From VAZQ01 sp034669045 (GTDB taxonomy: Bacteria > Pseudomonadota > Alphaproteobacteria > Rhizobiales > Xanthobacteraceae): a DNA stretch of 64,000 nt. The position numbers and the translations under genes are program-made. The stretch covers positions 1 through 64,000 of the forward strand of contig JAXDOD010000062.1 in NCBI GenBank assembly GCA_034669045.1, read 5' to 3'. Position 1 is the stretch's first letter; the number at the start of each line of letters is the position of its first letter. Under the pieces are notes generated by a model, which was not told the DNA's origin, made no database searches, and saw only the letters and a program-made list of their open reading frames with translations. Below are positions 1 to 8,391 of this stretch, piece by piece.

Positions 1-315
1 CTCGCTGGAACCATTGCCGAGGAGCACCTCGCCGGGGGAGACGTTGTGGAGGGCGGCGACCTGCGCGACCAGCGCATCGACCGCGTCGTCGGGGTAGCGG
101 GCGGCGTTCTGCATCGCCGCGGCCACCGCGCGGACCGCCTCCGGGGAGGGGCCGTAGGGATTCTCGTTCGCGCTCAGCCGGACCACCCGCGCGGCGGCTG
201 CTGCCGGCGCTGTCTTGGCCAGCACCAGCGAGGGGAAGGAGGGCATCGCCGCCACCGCCGCCCCCGCTCCGAGCAACCGCGCAAATCCTCGCCGGGAAAG
301 AGACGTCGTGGCCAT
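1..315 (-). CDS. Tat-exported histidinol-phosphate-type aminotransferase (N-terminal part)
   Basis: PLP-dependent class I/II aminotransferase of the HisC type; the first 105 codons are visible and the gene runs off the left edge. The protein opens with a twin-arginine signal (SRRGFARLLGAG, arginines 8-9, then a hydrophobic stretch ending near LAKTAPA). The HisC N-terminal signature follows: RLSANENPYGPSPEAV, then RYPDD and a GNGSSE segment at the edge. The ATG at 315 is preceded by a GAGGAGGG ribosome site. Cytoplasmic HisC of histidine synthesis has no signal peptide, so this is a periplasmic paralogue of unknown substrate. It is divergent from kup. Confidence 0.8.
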   Translation of the reverse strand, partial: MATTSLSRRGFARLLGAGAAVAAMPSFPSLVLAKTAPAAAAARVVRLSANENPYGPSPEAVRAVAAAMQNAARYPDDAVDALVAQVAALHNVSPGEVLLGNGSSE

Positions 316-329
316 GGCCGAGCCCTCCT

Positions 330-497
330 CTAGTCGTCGTTCAAGCTTGTTGGTGTAGGTATCTTGCGGCGGCGACAGGCCGGATGCGTTGTTGCCGCTC
401 CTCTACGATAAGCCCGCATCGCTTCGTCGCGGCGCCTGGTATCCGGCCCGCCGACGCTCGCAATCTACCCACACCAACAAACTTGAACGACGACTAG
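330..497. repeat. 168-bp foldback element with terminal inverted repeats (MITE-like)
   Basis: The ends are perfect 16-base inverted repeats: CTAGTCGTCGTTCAAG at 330-345 and its complement at 482-497. Past one mismatch the pairing continues (TTGTTGGTGT, then GGTA, TTGCG and GGCCGGAT), giving imperfect arms of about 56 bases around a loop of roughly 54. It sits between the divergent aminotransferase (ATG 315) and kup (ATG 629). It could be a non-autonomous mobile element or a large regulatory hairpin. No transposase and no second copy were noticed in the window. Confidence 0.7.
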
Positions 498-628
498 CGC
501 TCATGATGCGCCCGGCGCACCGGCCGCGTCCAACGGGCGCGCGAATGGCAAGGGGTGCCAGGCGTGACTGGACCGCGGAGCAGGCCGGTGGCGGCCTCCG
601 CTGTGATAGCCTCCGCGCCCGCGTCGGA

Positions 629-2509
629 ATGCATACAGAACCCCACGGAACCAGCCGGCGTTATCTCCTGACTCTCTCCGTCGGAGCGCTGGGCGTCGTC
701 TACGGCGACATCGGCACGAGCCCGCTCTATGCGTTTCGCGAAGCCGTGATCGCGGCCGGACACTCCGGGCCAATCACGCGCGAAAACGTGCTCGGCGTTC
801 TCTCGCTCATTTTGTGGGCACTGATCGTCGTCGTCACGATCAAATATGTTCTCTTGCTGTTACGCGCCGACAACAAAGGGGAGGGCGGCACGCTCTCGCT
901 CACCGCGCTGGTGACGCGGGCATTGGGACGGCGCACCATGCTGGTGTTTCTGCTCGGCGTCATCGGCGCCTCGATGTTCCTGGGCGATTCGGTGATCACC
1001 CCTGCCATTTCGGTCCTGTCGGCGGTGGAAGGGCTGAAGCTCGCCTTTCCGACCTTCGATCATGGGATCGTACCGCTGACGGTGGCGATCCTCATTGCCT
1101 TGTTCGCGGTGCAATCGCGCGGCACGGCCAAGGTCGCGGCCTTCTTCGGCCCGATCATGGTAGTGTGGTTCGTCACGATCGCAATCGCAGGGCTGCTGCA
1201 TATCCGCGACGATCCGGGCGTCTTGTTTGCCATCAATCCGTATTACGCGGTGTCGTTCGTCGCCACCCACGGCGAGATCGGCCTGATCACCCTCGGCGCC
1301 GTGTTCCTCGTGGTGACCGGCGGCGAAGCGCTCTACGCCGACCTGGGTCACTTCGGGCGCAAGCCGATCCAGACCGCATGGTTCTGTCTGGTGCTGCCGG
1401 CGCTTGTGCTCAATTATTTCGGGCAGGGCGCCAAGGTGCTCGCCGATCCCTCCGCGATCGAGAACCCATTCTACCGGCTGGTCCCCGAAGCTTTGCTGCT
1501 GCCGATGATCGTGCTGGCGACCGCTGCCACCGTGATCGCGAGCCAGGCCGTGATCACCGGCGCCTACTCGCTCGTCCATCAGGCGATCCAGCTCGGCCTG
1601 CTGCCGCGGCTCGCAATCCTGCACACCTCGGCTTCGCAGGCCGGGCAGATCTACATCCCGCGCGTGACCTATGCCCTGCTGATCGGCGTCCTGCTCCTGG
1701 TGGGGCTATTCCGGACATCGAGCGCGCTGGCGTCGGCCTATGGCATTGCGGTGACGACCACGATGGTGGTCGACGGCCTCCTGGCCTTCCTGGTGGTGTG
1801 GAAGCTCTGGAACCTGCGGCTCTGGCAGGCGGTGCTGATGATCGTTCCGTTGATCATCGTCGACTTCACCTTCTTTTCCGCAAATCTCCTCAAGTTGCTG
1901 GAGGGGGCCTGGGCGCCCATCCTGTTCGGCGCGACCATGGTGCTCCTGATCCTGACGTGGCGGCGCGGCACCAGCCTCCTCGCGAACAAGACGCGGCGCA
2001 GCGAAGTTCCGCTCGACGCCCTGATTCGCAGCTTGGAGAAAAAACCGCCGCACTGCGTGCCGGGGACCGCCGTTTTCCTCACCAGCGAGCCCGAATTCGC
2101 ACCGACCGCGCTCCTGCACAACCTCAAGCACAACAAGGTGCTGCACGCGCACAATGTCATCCTCACCATCGTCACCACCGATACGCCGCGGGTGACCGAC
2201 CTTGAGCGCGTCGCCATCACGACGATCTCGCCCCATTTCATGCGGGTGGCGCTGACCTTCGGCTACATGGAACAGCCGAACGTGCCGAAGGCGCTCGCGG
2301 TCGCGCGCAAGCACGGCTGGAGCTTCGACATCATGTCGACGTCGTTCTTCCTGTCGCGGCGCGCGCTCAAGCCGGCGGCGCATTCCGGGATGCCGCGGTG
2401 GCAGGACCGCCTGTTCATCGGACTAGCCCGCACGGCGAGCGACGCCACCGACTTCTTCCAGATTCCGACCGGGCGCGTGGTCGAGATCGGCACCCAGGTG
2501 ACGGTCTAA
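629..2509 (+). CDS. kup: Kup-family potassium uptake protein (copy 1)
   Basis: Low-affinity K+ uptake, probably K+/H+ symport, at the inner membrane. The protein has 626 residues (E. coli Kup has 622). The family signature GVVYGDIGTSPLY is at residues 22-34. About twelve hydrophobic segments follow up to roughly residue 450, then a soluble C-terminal domain ending FQIPTGRVVEIGTQVTV. The frame stays open upstream to 389, but that part crosses the foldback element at 330-497, and the start at 629 gives the normal family length. No clear ribosome site precedes it. A close paralogue follows directly. Confidence 0.93.
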   Translation: MHTEPHGTSRRYLLTLSVGALGVVYGDIGTSPLYAFREAVIAAGHSGPITRENVLGVLSLILWALIVVVTIKYVLLLLRADNKGEGGTLSLTALVTRALGRRTMLVFLLGVIGASMFLGDSVITPAISVLSAVEGLKLAFPTFDHGIVPLTVAILIALFAVQSRGTAKVAAFFGPIMVVWFVTIAIAGLLHIRDDPGVLFAINPYYAVSFVATHGEIGLITLGAVFLVVTGGEALYADLGHFGRKPIQTAWFCLVLPALVLNYFGQGAKVLADPSAIENPFYRLVPEALLLPMIVLATAATVIASQAVITGAYSLVHQAIQLGLLPRLAILHTSASQAGQIYIPRVTYALLIGVLLLVGLFRTSSALASAYGIAVTTTMVVDGLLAFLVVWKLWNLRLWQAVLMIVPLIIVDFTFFSANLLKLLEGAWAPILFGATMVLLILTWRRGTSLLANKTRRSEVPLDALIRSLEKKPPHCVPGTAVFLTSEPEFAPTALLHNLKHNKVLHAHNVILTIVTTDTPRVTDLERVAITTISPHFMRVALTFGYMEQPNVPKALAVARKHGWSFDIMSTSFFLSRRALKPAAHSGMPRWQDRLFIGLARTASDATDFFQIPTGRVVEIGTQVTV

Positions 2510-2709
2510 CGCGCGTTGTGCCCCTTGCGGCTTAAGGCGTTGATCCAACTCACGTAACCTGCTTCGCCCCGGGATTCTTGCCCGTTCAGCGCCGCATGGC
2601 AGCAGCGCGCGGCGGTATGAACAAAATCCACATCACTGGGGTTATAAGCCTGTCCCGGCGCCATATTGCGGTGCAGCAAAGGAGCAGGCTGCGGCCTGTA
2701 TCACCCCCC

Positions 2710-4635
2710 ATGTCCCAGAGCATCGCCGCTCCCTTCGGGAGCGAGGCGCCGAGCAAGCACGATGACCACGTGCATTCCAAAGCAGGCTTCTGGGCGCTCA
2801 CCCTGGGCAGCATCGGGGTGGTCTACGGCGACATCGGGACCAGCCCGCTTTATGCGATGCGCGAGGCCGTGGTCGCGGCGGTCGGTACCGGCAATCCCGC
2901 AAGCGAGCCGGTCGTTCTTGGAATCCTGTCGCTGATCATCTGGGCGCTCTTCACGATCGTCACGCTCAAATACGTCGTCATCCTGCTGCGCGCCGACAAC
3001 AAGGGCGAGGGCGGCACGCTGGCGTTGATGGCCTTGGCGCACCGTGCGGTCAGCGGCAGCGGCTTCATCGTCATTCTCTTGGGCATCGTCAGCGGCGCGC
3101 TCTTCTATGGCGATGCGATCATCACTCCGGCGCTCTCGGTCTTGTCGGCGATCGAAGGCTTAAAGATCGTGACACCGGCGTTCGAGCCCTACATCGTTCC
3201 CGCGACGGTGGTGATCCTGTTTGGCCTGTTCGCGGTGCAGTCGAGCGGCACGGCCAAGGTCGCCGCCTTCTTCGGCCCGATCACGCTGCTCTGGTTCATC
3301 ATCATCGCGATCGCCGGGCTCTGGCATATCGGGCAGAATCCGGCGGTGCTCTGGGCATTCAACCCGGTTTACGGCGTGAGCTTCCTGGTCGGCCACGGCT
3401 TGATCGGTCTCGCCACCCTCGGCGCAGTGTTCCTCGTCGTTACCGGTTCCGAGGCGCTCTATGCCGACCTCGGACATTTCGGACGTGGACCGATTCGGTT
3501 CGCCTGGCTCTCGGTCGTGCTCCCCGCGCTCACGATCAACTATCTCGGCCAGGGCGCCCTGGTGCTGGCCGATCCGAAGGCGATCGAAAGCCCGTTCTTT
3601 CTGCTCTATCCGGAATGGGCGCTGTTGCCGATGGTCGTCCTTGCTACCGCCGCGACGGTAATCGCCAGCCAGGCGGTCATCACCGGCGCCTATTCGCTCA
3701 CGCGCCAGGCGATCCAGCTCGGGCTACTGCCAAGATTGGAGGTCCGGCACACATCCGAGGCGACCTTCGGACAAATCTACATGCCGCGCATCAACATGCT
3801 GCTGCTGGTCGGCGTGCTGGTGCTGGTGCTGCTGTTTCGCTCGTCGAGCGCGCTCGCCTCGGCTTACGGCATCGCCGTCACCGGGACCATGGTGGTGACC
3901 GCCATGATGGCGTTCGTCGTGATCTGGAAGGTATGGCGCTGGTCGGCGCTCGCGGCCGCCGCGCTCATGGCGCCGTTCGTGTTCATCGATCTGACATTCC
4001 TCGGCGCGAACCTGCTCAAGGTGGCCGACGGCGGCTGGGTGCCGCTGGCGCTCGCCGGCGCGATCATGGTCGTGATGTATACGTGGCGGCGCGGCAGCCG
4101 CCTGCTTTACGAGAAGACGCGGCGTCAGGAAACGCCGCTCAAAGCGCTGGTGGCGATGCTCGAGAAAAAGCCGCCGCTGCGGGTGCCCGGCACCGCGGTC
4201 TTCCTGACCAGCGATCCGGCGAGCGCGCCAACGGCTCTGATGCACAGCCTCAAGCACTACAAGGTGCTGCACGACAAGAACGTCATCCTCACCATCGAGA
4301 CGGCAGGAACGCCGCGCGTCGATCCCGCCGAGCGCGTGCGGATCGAGCCCGTGAGCGACACCTTTTCCCGCGTGGTCCTGCGGTTCGGCTTCATGGAATC
4401 GCCCAACGTGCCGCAGGCGCTCGCGATTGCGCGCAAGCTCGGTTTCACCTTCGACATCATGGCGACCTCGTTCTTCCTGTCCCGTCGCTCGCTCAAGCCC
4501 GCCGCGCATTCGGGCATGCCACGCTGGCAGGACCGGCTGTTCATCCTGCTGACCAGGGCGGCCAACGACGCCACCGACTATTTCCAAATCCCCACCGGAC
4601 GGGTGGTCGAGGTCGGCACCCAGGTCACGATTTGA
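2710..4635 (+). CDS. kup: Kup-family potassium uptake protein (copy 2)
   Basis: Second Kup K+ transporter, 641 residues, clearly a tandem duplicate of the gene ending at 2509. The signature GVVYGDIGTSPLY is at residues 36-48, and the tail FQIPTGRVVEVGTQVTI differs from copy 1 at two positions. The N-terminus is about 14 residues longer and His-rich (KHDDHVHSK). The ATG at 2710 gives family-typical length; an AAAGGAG sits 26 bases upstream, too far for a usual ribosome site, so the start is less certain than the frame. The 200-base gap after copy 1 suggests its own promoter. Confidence 0.92.
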   Translation: MSQSIAAPFGSEAPSKHDDHVHSKAGFWALTLGSIGVVYGDIGTSPLYAMREAVVAAVGTGNPASEPVVLGILSLIIWALFTIVTLKYVVILLRADNKGEGGTLALMALAHRAVSGSGFIVILLGIVSGALFYGDAIITPALSVLSAIEGLKIVTPAFEPYIVPATVVILFGLFAVQSSGTAKVAAFFGPITLLWFIIIAIAGLWHIGQNPAVLWAFNPVYGVSFLVGHGLIGLATLGAVFLVVTGSEALYADLGHFGRGPIRFAWLSVVLPALTINYLGQGALVLADPKAIESPFFLLYPEWALLPMVVLATAATVIASQAVITGAYSLTRQAIQLGLLPRLEVRHTSEATFGQIYMPRINMLLLVGVLVLVLLFRSSSALASAYGIAVTGTMVVTAMMAFVVIWKVWRWSALAAAALMAPFVFIDLTFLGANLLKVADGGWVPLALAGAIMVVMYTWRRGSRLLYEKTRRQETPLKALVAMLEKKPPLRVPGTAVFLTSDPASAPTALMHSLKHYKVLHDKNVILTIETAGTPRVDPAERVRIEPVSDTFSRVVLRFGFMESPNVPQALAIARKLGFTFDIMATSFFLSRRSLKPAAHSGMPRWQDRLFILLTRAANDATDYFQIPTGRVVEVGTQVTI

Positions 4636-4722
4636 GCTAAGATGCGCCGCGATCGCTTCGGAGGCTGCCGACCGGCATAGTCGCCGGCCGGCAGCGGGCG
4701 CGGCAATCGGAGCCATGGCGTG

Positions 4723-6024
4723 ATGTTCGAGCGGGACTATCAGCAGCGGCTGGAAGCCGATCTGGCGCGCTGGCAGGCGGATGGCGTGATCACCGCCTCC
4801 GCCGCCGAATCCATTCGCGGCAGGCTCCAGCCGGTTGCCGACGGCATTACGGTCGCCACGGTGGTGGCGATCGTCGGCGGGCTGCTGATTGCGGCCGCTT
4901 TCCTCGCCTTCATTGCCGCCAACTGGACCGCAATCGCGCGTCCGACCCGTTTCGGCATCCTGCTTGCCGGCATTGCGGGGGCCTACGTGCTCGGCGCTCT
5001 GTTCGACCGGGCCGGACGGATCTACCTGGCCGATCTGGCCGCTGCCGTCGGCGCGATCATCTTCGGCGCGGCCATCGCGCTGGTCGGCCAGATGTACCAT
5101 CTGGGCGAGGATTTCGCCGGCGGCCTTCTGTTGTGGGCGGCCGGCGCGCTGATCGCGGCCGCGTTGACCACGTCGCGCGGCGCACTTGCGGTCGCGCTCG
5201 CCGCCGCCTGTCTCTGGAGCGGCACTCGCGTGTTCGAGGCGTCCGATGTGCATTTTCAGTTCGCGGCATTCTGGCTGATCGCCGCAGTCCTGGCGGTGAT
5301 CTGGAGTTTTCCGGTCGCGCGCCATCTGGTCGCGGTTGCGGCCGTCGTCTGGTGGGTTCTATGCGCGTTTGGAATCGAACAGGCGCGTGCCGGAAATCCG
5401 CTCTTCGCGTTCTGCGCAGGCTCGTCGCTGATGCTCGGCGCGGGCCTCGCGATGGCCGCTCTCCGCCAGGAGCGGTTGCGCGCCTTCGGCCTCACGCTGT
5501 CGAATTACGGCGCCATCGCGCTTGCCATCGCGCTCGCCTGCTCCATCGTCGACGTGAATTGGCTTCGGCGCGGCCTGCCGATTTGGCTCATCGGATGCGG
5601 TGCGGCCGGGTTCGTTCTGGCCTGCGTAGGTGCCGCGCTCAACCGCCGCGTCGGCACTGCGCTTGGCGGCCTGTCGATCGGGCTTGCGCTCTTGGCCGTG
5701 TCCGGCTGGGTCCGGCCGTCCGGTCTCCAGGAGCCTTGGGTCATCTATGCCCTGGCGCTGGGCTCGATGCTGAGTCTCGTCATCTCCGGCATGCTCGACG
5801 GTGAGCGGCCGCGGGTGGCGGCGGGATGGATCGGGCTGGCCGCCGTGATCGCGGCCATCACCTGGGCCGTGAAGGGCTCGCTGCTGCGCCGGGCGGCGTT
5901 CCTCGCGGCGGCCGGCATCGTGGCGGTGGGGCTTGCGAGCGTCCTTGGCCGCCTGCTGGGAAATGTGCGCGGCGGCAAGGAACGGCTCGCCAGGCAGCGC
6001 CTGGGCGAGGAGCAAGCGCGATGA
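4723..6024 (+). CDS. DUF2157 polytopic membrane protein
   Basis: Inner-membrane protein of the DUF2157 family, 433 residues. The N-terminus has a short soluble helical region (ERDYQQRLEADLARWQADG) typical of the family. About a dozen hydrophobic segments follow, the second half rich in Ala, Gly and Leu. Function is unknown. A GGAG at 4709-4712 could serve either the GTG at 4720 or the ATG at 4723; I chose the ATG. The stop overlaps the start of the next gene by ATGA, so the two are translationally coupled, and this DUF2157 plus GDYXXLXY pairing is common in bacteria. Confidence 0.8.
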   Translation: MFERDYQQRLEADLARWQADGVITASAAESIRGRLQPVADGITVATVVAIVGGLLIAAAFLAFIAANWTAIARPTRFGILLAGIAGAYVLGALFDRAGRIYLADLAAAVGAIIFGAAIALVGQMYHLGEDFAGGLLLWAAGALIAAALTTSRGALAVALAAACLWSGTRVFEASDVHFQFAAFWLIAAVLAVIWSFPVARHLVAVAAVVWWVLCAFGIEQARAGNPLFAFCAGSSLMLGAGLAMAALRQERLRAFGLTLSNYGAIALAIALACSIVDVNWLRRGLPIWLIGCGAAGFVLACVGAALNRRVGTALGGLSIGLALLAVSGWVRPSGLQEPWVIYALALGSMLSLVISGMLDGERPRVAAGWIGLAAVIAAITWAVKGSLLRRAAFLAAAGIVAVGLASVLGRLLGNVRGGKERLARQRLGEEQAR

Positions 6025-6617
6025 TAGCCCAGGCCGCATCGATGCGCCGCTTCCCGCGCGTGTTGCAGTTTTTGCTCGCGGGCCTGATCCAAACCGGGCT
6101 GATCGCCTGGATGGTGTACGATCGCGCCGGCATCCTGCGCGCGGGAACCGAGGTGACGCTGCAGACGCGTCCGATCGATCCGCGCGATTTCCTGCGCGGC
6201 GACTACGTGGTGCTTAACTACGACATCTCCTCGCTGCCCTCCGGTGCGCTCAAGGACACTGCCGCCGCCGGCGCCGGCACGCCGATCTATGTCAAGCTCG
6301 CGCCCAAGGACGGCGTCCATGCGCCGGTGTCGGTGCACAAAGACCCCGTGCCGGTGACCGGCGATGAGGTCCTCATCCGCGGGCGCGTCAATTCCGGGGC
6401 GAGCTGCGGGACCACCAGCCGGATGTTTTGCGAAACGCTCGAGATCAAATACGGCATCGAGCGATTTTTCGTGCCCGAGGGCGAGGGCAAGGTCATCGAG
6501 CAGTCGCGCAACCAGGGCAAGGTGCAGGTTGTCGCCGCCGTGACGCCGAGCGGCCGCGCCGCGATCAAGCGCCTCCTGATGGACGGCAAGCCGGTCTACG
6601 ACGAGCCGCTGTATTAG
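6021..6617 (+). CDS. GDYXXLXY-domain membrane-anchored protein
   Basis: 198-residue protein with one N-terminal transmembrane segment (VLQFLLAGLIQTGLIAWMVY) and a periplasmic domain carrying the family hallmark: RPIDPRDFLRGDYVVLNYDI, the GDYxxLxY motif. Start ATG 6021 overlaps the preceding stop (ATGA). This family accompanies DUF2157 membrane proteins, so the pair probably forms one membrane complex. No enzymatic role is known. Confidence 0.82.
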   Translation: MIAQAASMRRFPRVLQFLLAGLIQTGLIAWMVYDRAGILRAGTEVTLQTRPIDPRDFLRGDYVVLNYDISSLPSGALKDTAAAGAGTPIYVKLAPKDGVHAPVSVHKDPVPVTGDEVLIRGRVNSGASCGTTSRMFCETLEIKYGIERFFVPEGEGKVIEQSRNQGKVQVVAAVTPSGRAAIKRLLMDGKPVYDEPLY

Positions 6618-7090
6618 GACGCGCGCATCCTCCCGCTGATGGTCGCGCCAACGCACTCACGGCTTCCCTGGTACTCCCGGCTTGCATCGGTCGTGCCGCG
6701 GCCAAGCGCCGCGATCGGGGCTGATGGACGTCAGAGATTGGCCGGCACCAATGCGTTCGTGCCGGAAAGCAGATGACAAAGATGTAATGCAGATGACGAA
6801 ACCTTAATTTGGAAACAGCATTGGCGCGTTCTAGGTTTACATCAGTCGCGCCGATCTCCCAGCCCCCCGACCGGTGCGACGAAAAACTGAAGCCCCGGTG
6901 CGTCGTTGCCGGGGCTTCTTTTTTTTTGAAAGGGCCGGCGCGTGCGTTATCCCCCCACATCGCTGCCAGGACGCAGGGTGGCGGGCCACGCAAAGTGCAA
7001 AATCACGACCACGTTTTCTCTTGATTCTGTTTTCGTCCCGCGCGACTTGTTGGTGGTGGCGCCTGCGCCGACCGAGAGATGGAGGACGGC
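6618..7090. other. Intergenic region containing an isolated strong terminator
   Basis: 473 bases without a convincing protein gene. The hairpin terminator at 6891-6928 lies 274 bases after the preceding stop, farther than expected if it served only that operon. The stretch at about 6770-6840 is clearly less GC-rich than its surroundings and holds promoter-like hexamers (TTGGAA at 6812, TAGGTT near 6832). A small RNA of about 100 bases ending at the terminator is possible. The short open frames across this region have no family resemblance. Confidence 0.5.
6891..6928 (+). terminator. Rho-independent terminator, probably bidirectional
   Basis: A perfect 9-bp stem (AAGCCCCGG at 6891-6899 with CCGGGGCTT at 6910-6918) and a 10-base loop, followed by C and nine T at 6920-6928. 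On the other strand the same stem is followed by AGTTTTT, so it may also stop minus-strand transcripts. It is the clearest terminator in the window. Confidence 0.88.
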
Positions 7091-7429
7091 ATGACCGACC
7101 AGCAAGGGGGCGACCCCCGCGTCGAGAACCTGAGCCCGGAAGACGTCGCACGCGGTCTGCAGGAGGGCCGCATGCTCCTTGTCGACGTGCGCGAGCCCAA
7201 CGAGGTCGCGATCGAGCGCTATCCTGACGCGGTGGTGGTGGCGCTCTCAAACTTCGATCCGGCCGCGATCCCCGACCCGCAGGGCCGCCGGGTGGTGTTC
7301 GCCTGCCGCTCGGGACGGCGTTCGGTGACGGCCGCGCTGGCGGCGCAGGAGCAGGGCTATGCCTATGACGCTCATCTGGCGGGCGGGATCCTGGCCTGGA
7401 AGGCGAGCGGCCTGCCGACGGAAACCTGA
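7091..7429 (+). CDS. Rhodanese-like sulfurtransferase
   Basis: Single-domain rhodanese, 112 residues, cytoplasmic, with no signal peptide. It has the N-terminal VDVREPNE segment and the active-site loop ACRSGRRS with catalytic Cys72, then AGGILAWKASGLP, the usual C-terminal end of the domain. It would carry persulfide sulfur on the cysteine; the acceptor is unknown. I chose ATG 7091 because GGAGG lies five bases upstream; ATG 7079 in the same frame overlaps that ribosome site. Small hairpins (CTGAGC...GCTCAG at 7468-7487) separate it from the convergent GIDE gene. Confidence 0.88.
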   Translation: MTDQQGGDPRVENLSPEDVARGLQEGRMLLVDVREPNEVAIERYPDAVVVALSNFDPAAIPDPQGRRVVFACRSGRRSVTAALAAQEQGYAYDAHLAGGILAWKASGLPTET

Positions 7430-7502
7430 GCCGCGAGGTCAGGAAGGACGACTACGGAGCGCGCACCCTGAGCGGGAGCGGGCTCAGTGCTGAACTCCCC
7501 GT

Positions 7503-8246
7503 TCAGACAGCGCGGTGCATGATCGCGTAGATCGCGCAGCCCGCAGCGATCGCGAACAGGACGATGGCGCCCACGAGGATCCACAGCATCGTCGAGCGCA
7601 GATCCTTGCCGCGCTCTTCTTCCGATTTCTGGCTCACCACGAAGATCTTGTTCTTCGAGCCGGACGCAGGCTTTCCGATTGAGCGATCGGCCTGCACCTC
7701 GCCCAGCGCATAGATTGGAATGTCCCCCGTCAGGATGGTCTCGGTGTAGATGAGCTCGCTGTGATCGCTGCCACCGATCGCAATGGTCATGACGGTGGAA
7801 GCGAGACTTTTCGCTTCATCTTCGCGGCGGTTGACCACCTGCTTGCCTTCCACCTTGGCTCCGTCGAGGCTGACCGCGACCGTGCCGCTGTCGTCCTCGA
7901 TCACGCAAGGCGCGAAGCGGGTGTTCGACTGGATCGTCGACGTGCTGGTCTTACGCTCGCGTTTGCCTTGCGAGTTGGTCTGATAATAGGTGGTTTCGCG
8001 CGTGATTTCCGACTTGTAATAGACGCAGATCTCCTTCGACTGCTCGGCAGTCAGCGGAGCTGCGCAGCGCAAGACACCTTTGACTTCCGCCACCGTTCCG
8101 GGCGCAAGGCGCGCGACCTCGGCCGCCTTGCTGGTCGCCGTTGCATTCATCAAGGCGAGCTCCTGGCTGACGCGGCGGCGCCACCACAACAGCCCACCCG
8201 CGCCCGCCAGCGCCAGAACGACAACAGCGGCAAGTCCCCAGTTCAT
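7503..8246 (-). CDS. GIDE (beside-a-membrane) domain protein
   Basis: 247-residue membrane protein with two transmembrane segments: an N-terminal one (WGLAAVVVLALAGAGGLLWW) and a C-terminal one (MLWILVGAIVLFAIAAGCAIY). Between them is the GIDE/BAM domain, with VKGVLRCAAPLTAEQSKEIC and VYYKSEITRE, then a core with a beta-rich pattern. This domain is known from the human mitochondrial E3 ligase MUL1/MAPL; bacterial members lack the RING finger, as here. The biochemical role in bacteria is unknown. ATG 8246 has GGGAG six bases upstream; the frame also extends to 8291. Confidence 0.78.
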   Translation of the reverse strand: MNWGLAAVVVLALAGAGGLLWWRRRVSQELALMNATATSKAAEVARLAPGTVAEVKGVLRCAAPLTAEQSKEICVYYKSEITRETTYYQTNSQGKRERKTSTSTIQSNTRFAPCVIEDDSGTVAVSLDGAKVEGKQVVNRREDEAKSLASTVMTIAIGGSDHSELIYTETILTGDIPIYALGEVQADRSIGKPASGSKNKIFVVSQKSEEERGKDLRSTMLWILVGAIVLFAIAAGCAIYAIMHRAV

Positions 8247-8391
8247 GCGCGTCTCCCATTGTCCGGCCGAGATCGTCCGCCGCTTCGCCAAGCCCAGGCA
8301 TATTGAGGCAGCCGACGATTGAGTCTAGCTTCTGCGCAGGTCGGCGCAAGCAGCATTGCGCCGCGTCCGTGCCACAAGAGAGGCCGTCCCC

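Noticed and set aside
3724..5325. A 533-codon minus-strand open frame across kup copy 2 and the DUF2157 gene
   Set aside because: Antisense to two recognised genes and spanning their intergenic gap. It is His/Gln/Arg-rich with no family features.
6809..7024. 71-codon open frame in the 6618-7090 gap
   Set aside because: It runs through the strong terminator at 6891-6928, which no real gene would contain, and shows no family resemblance.
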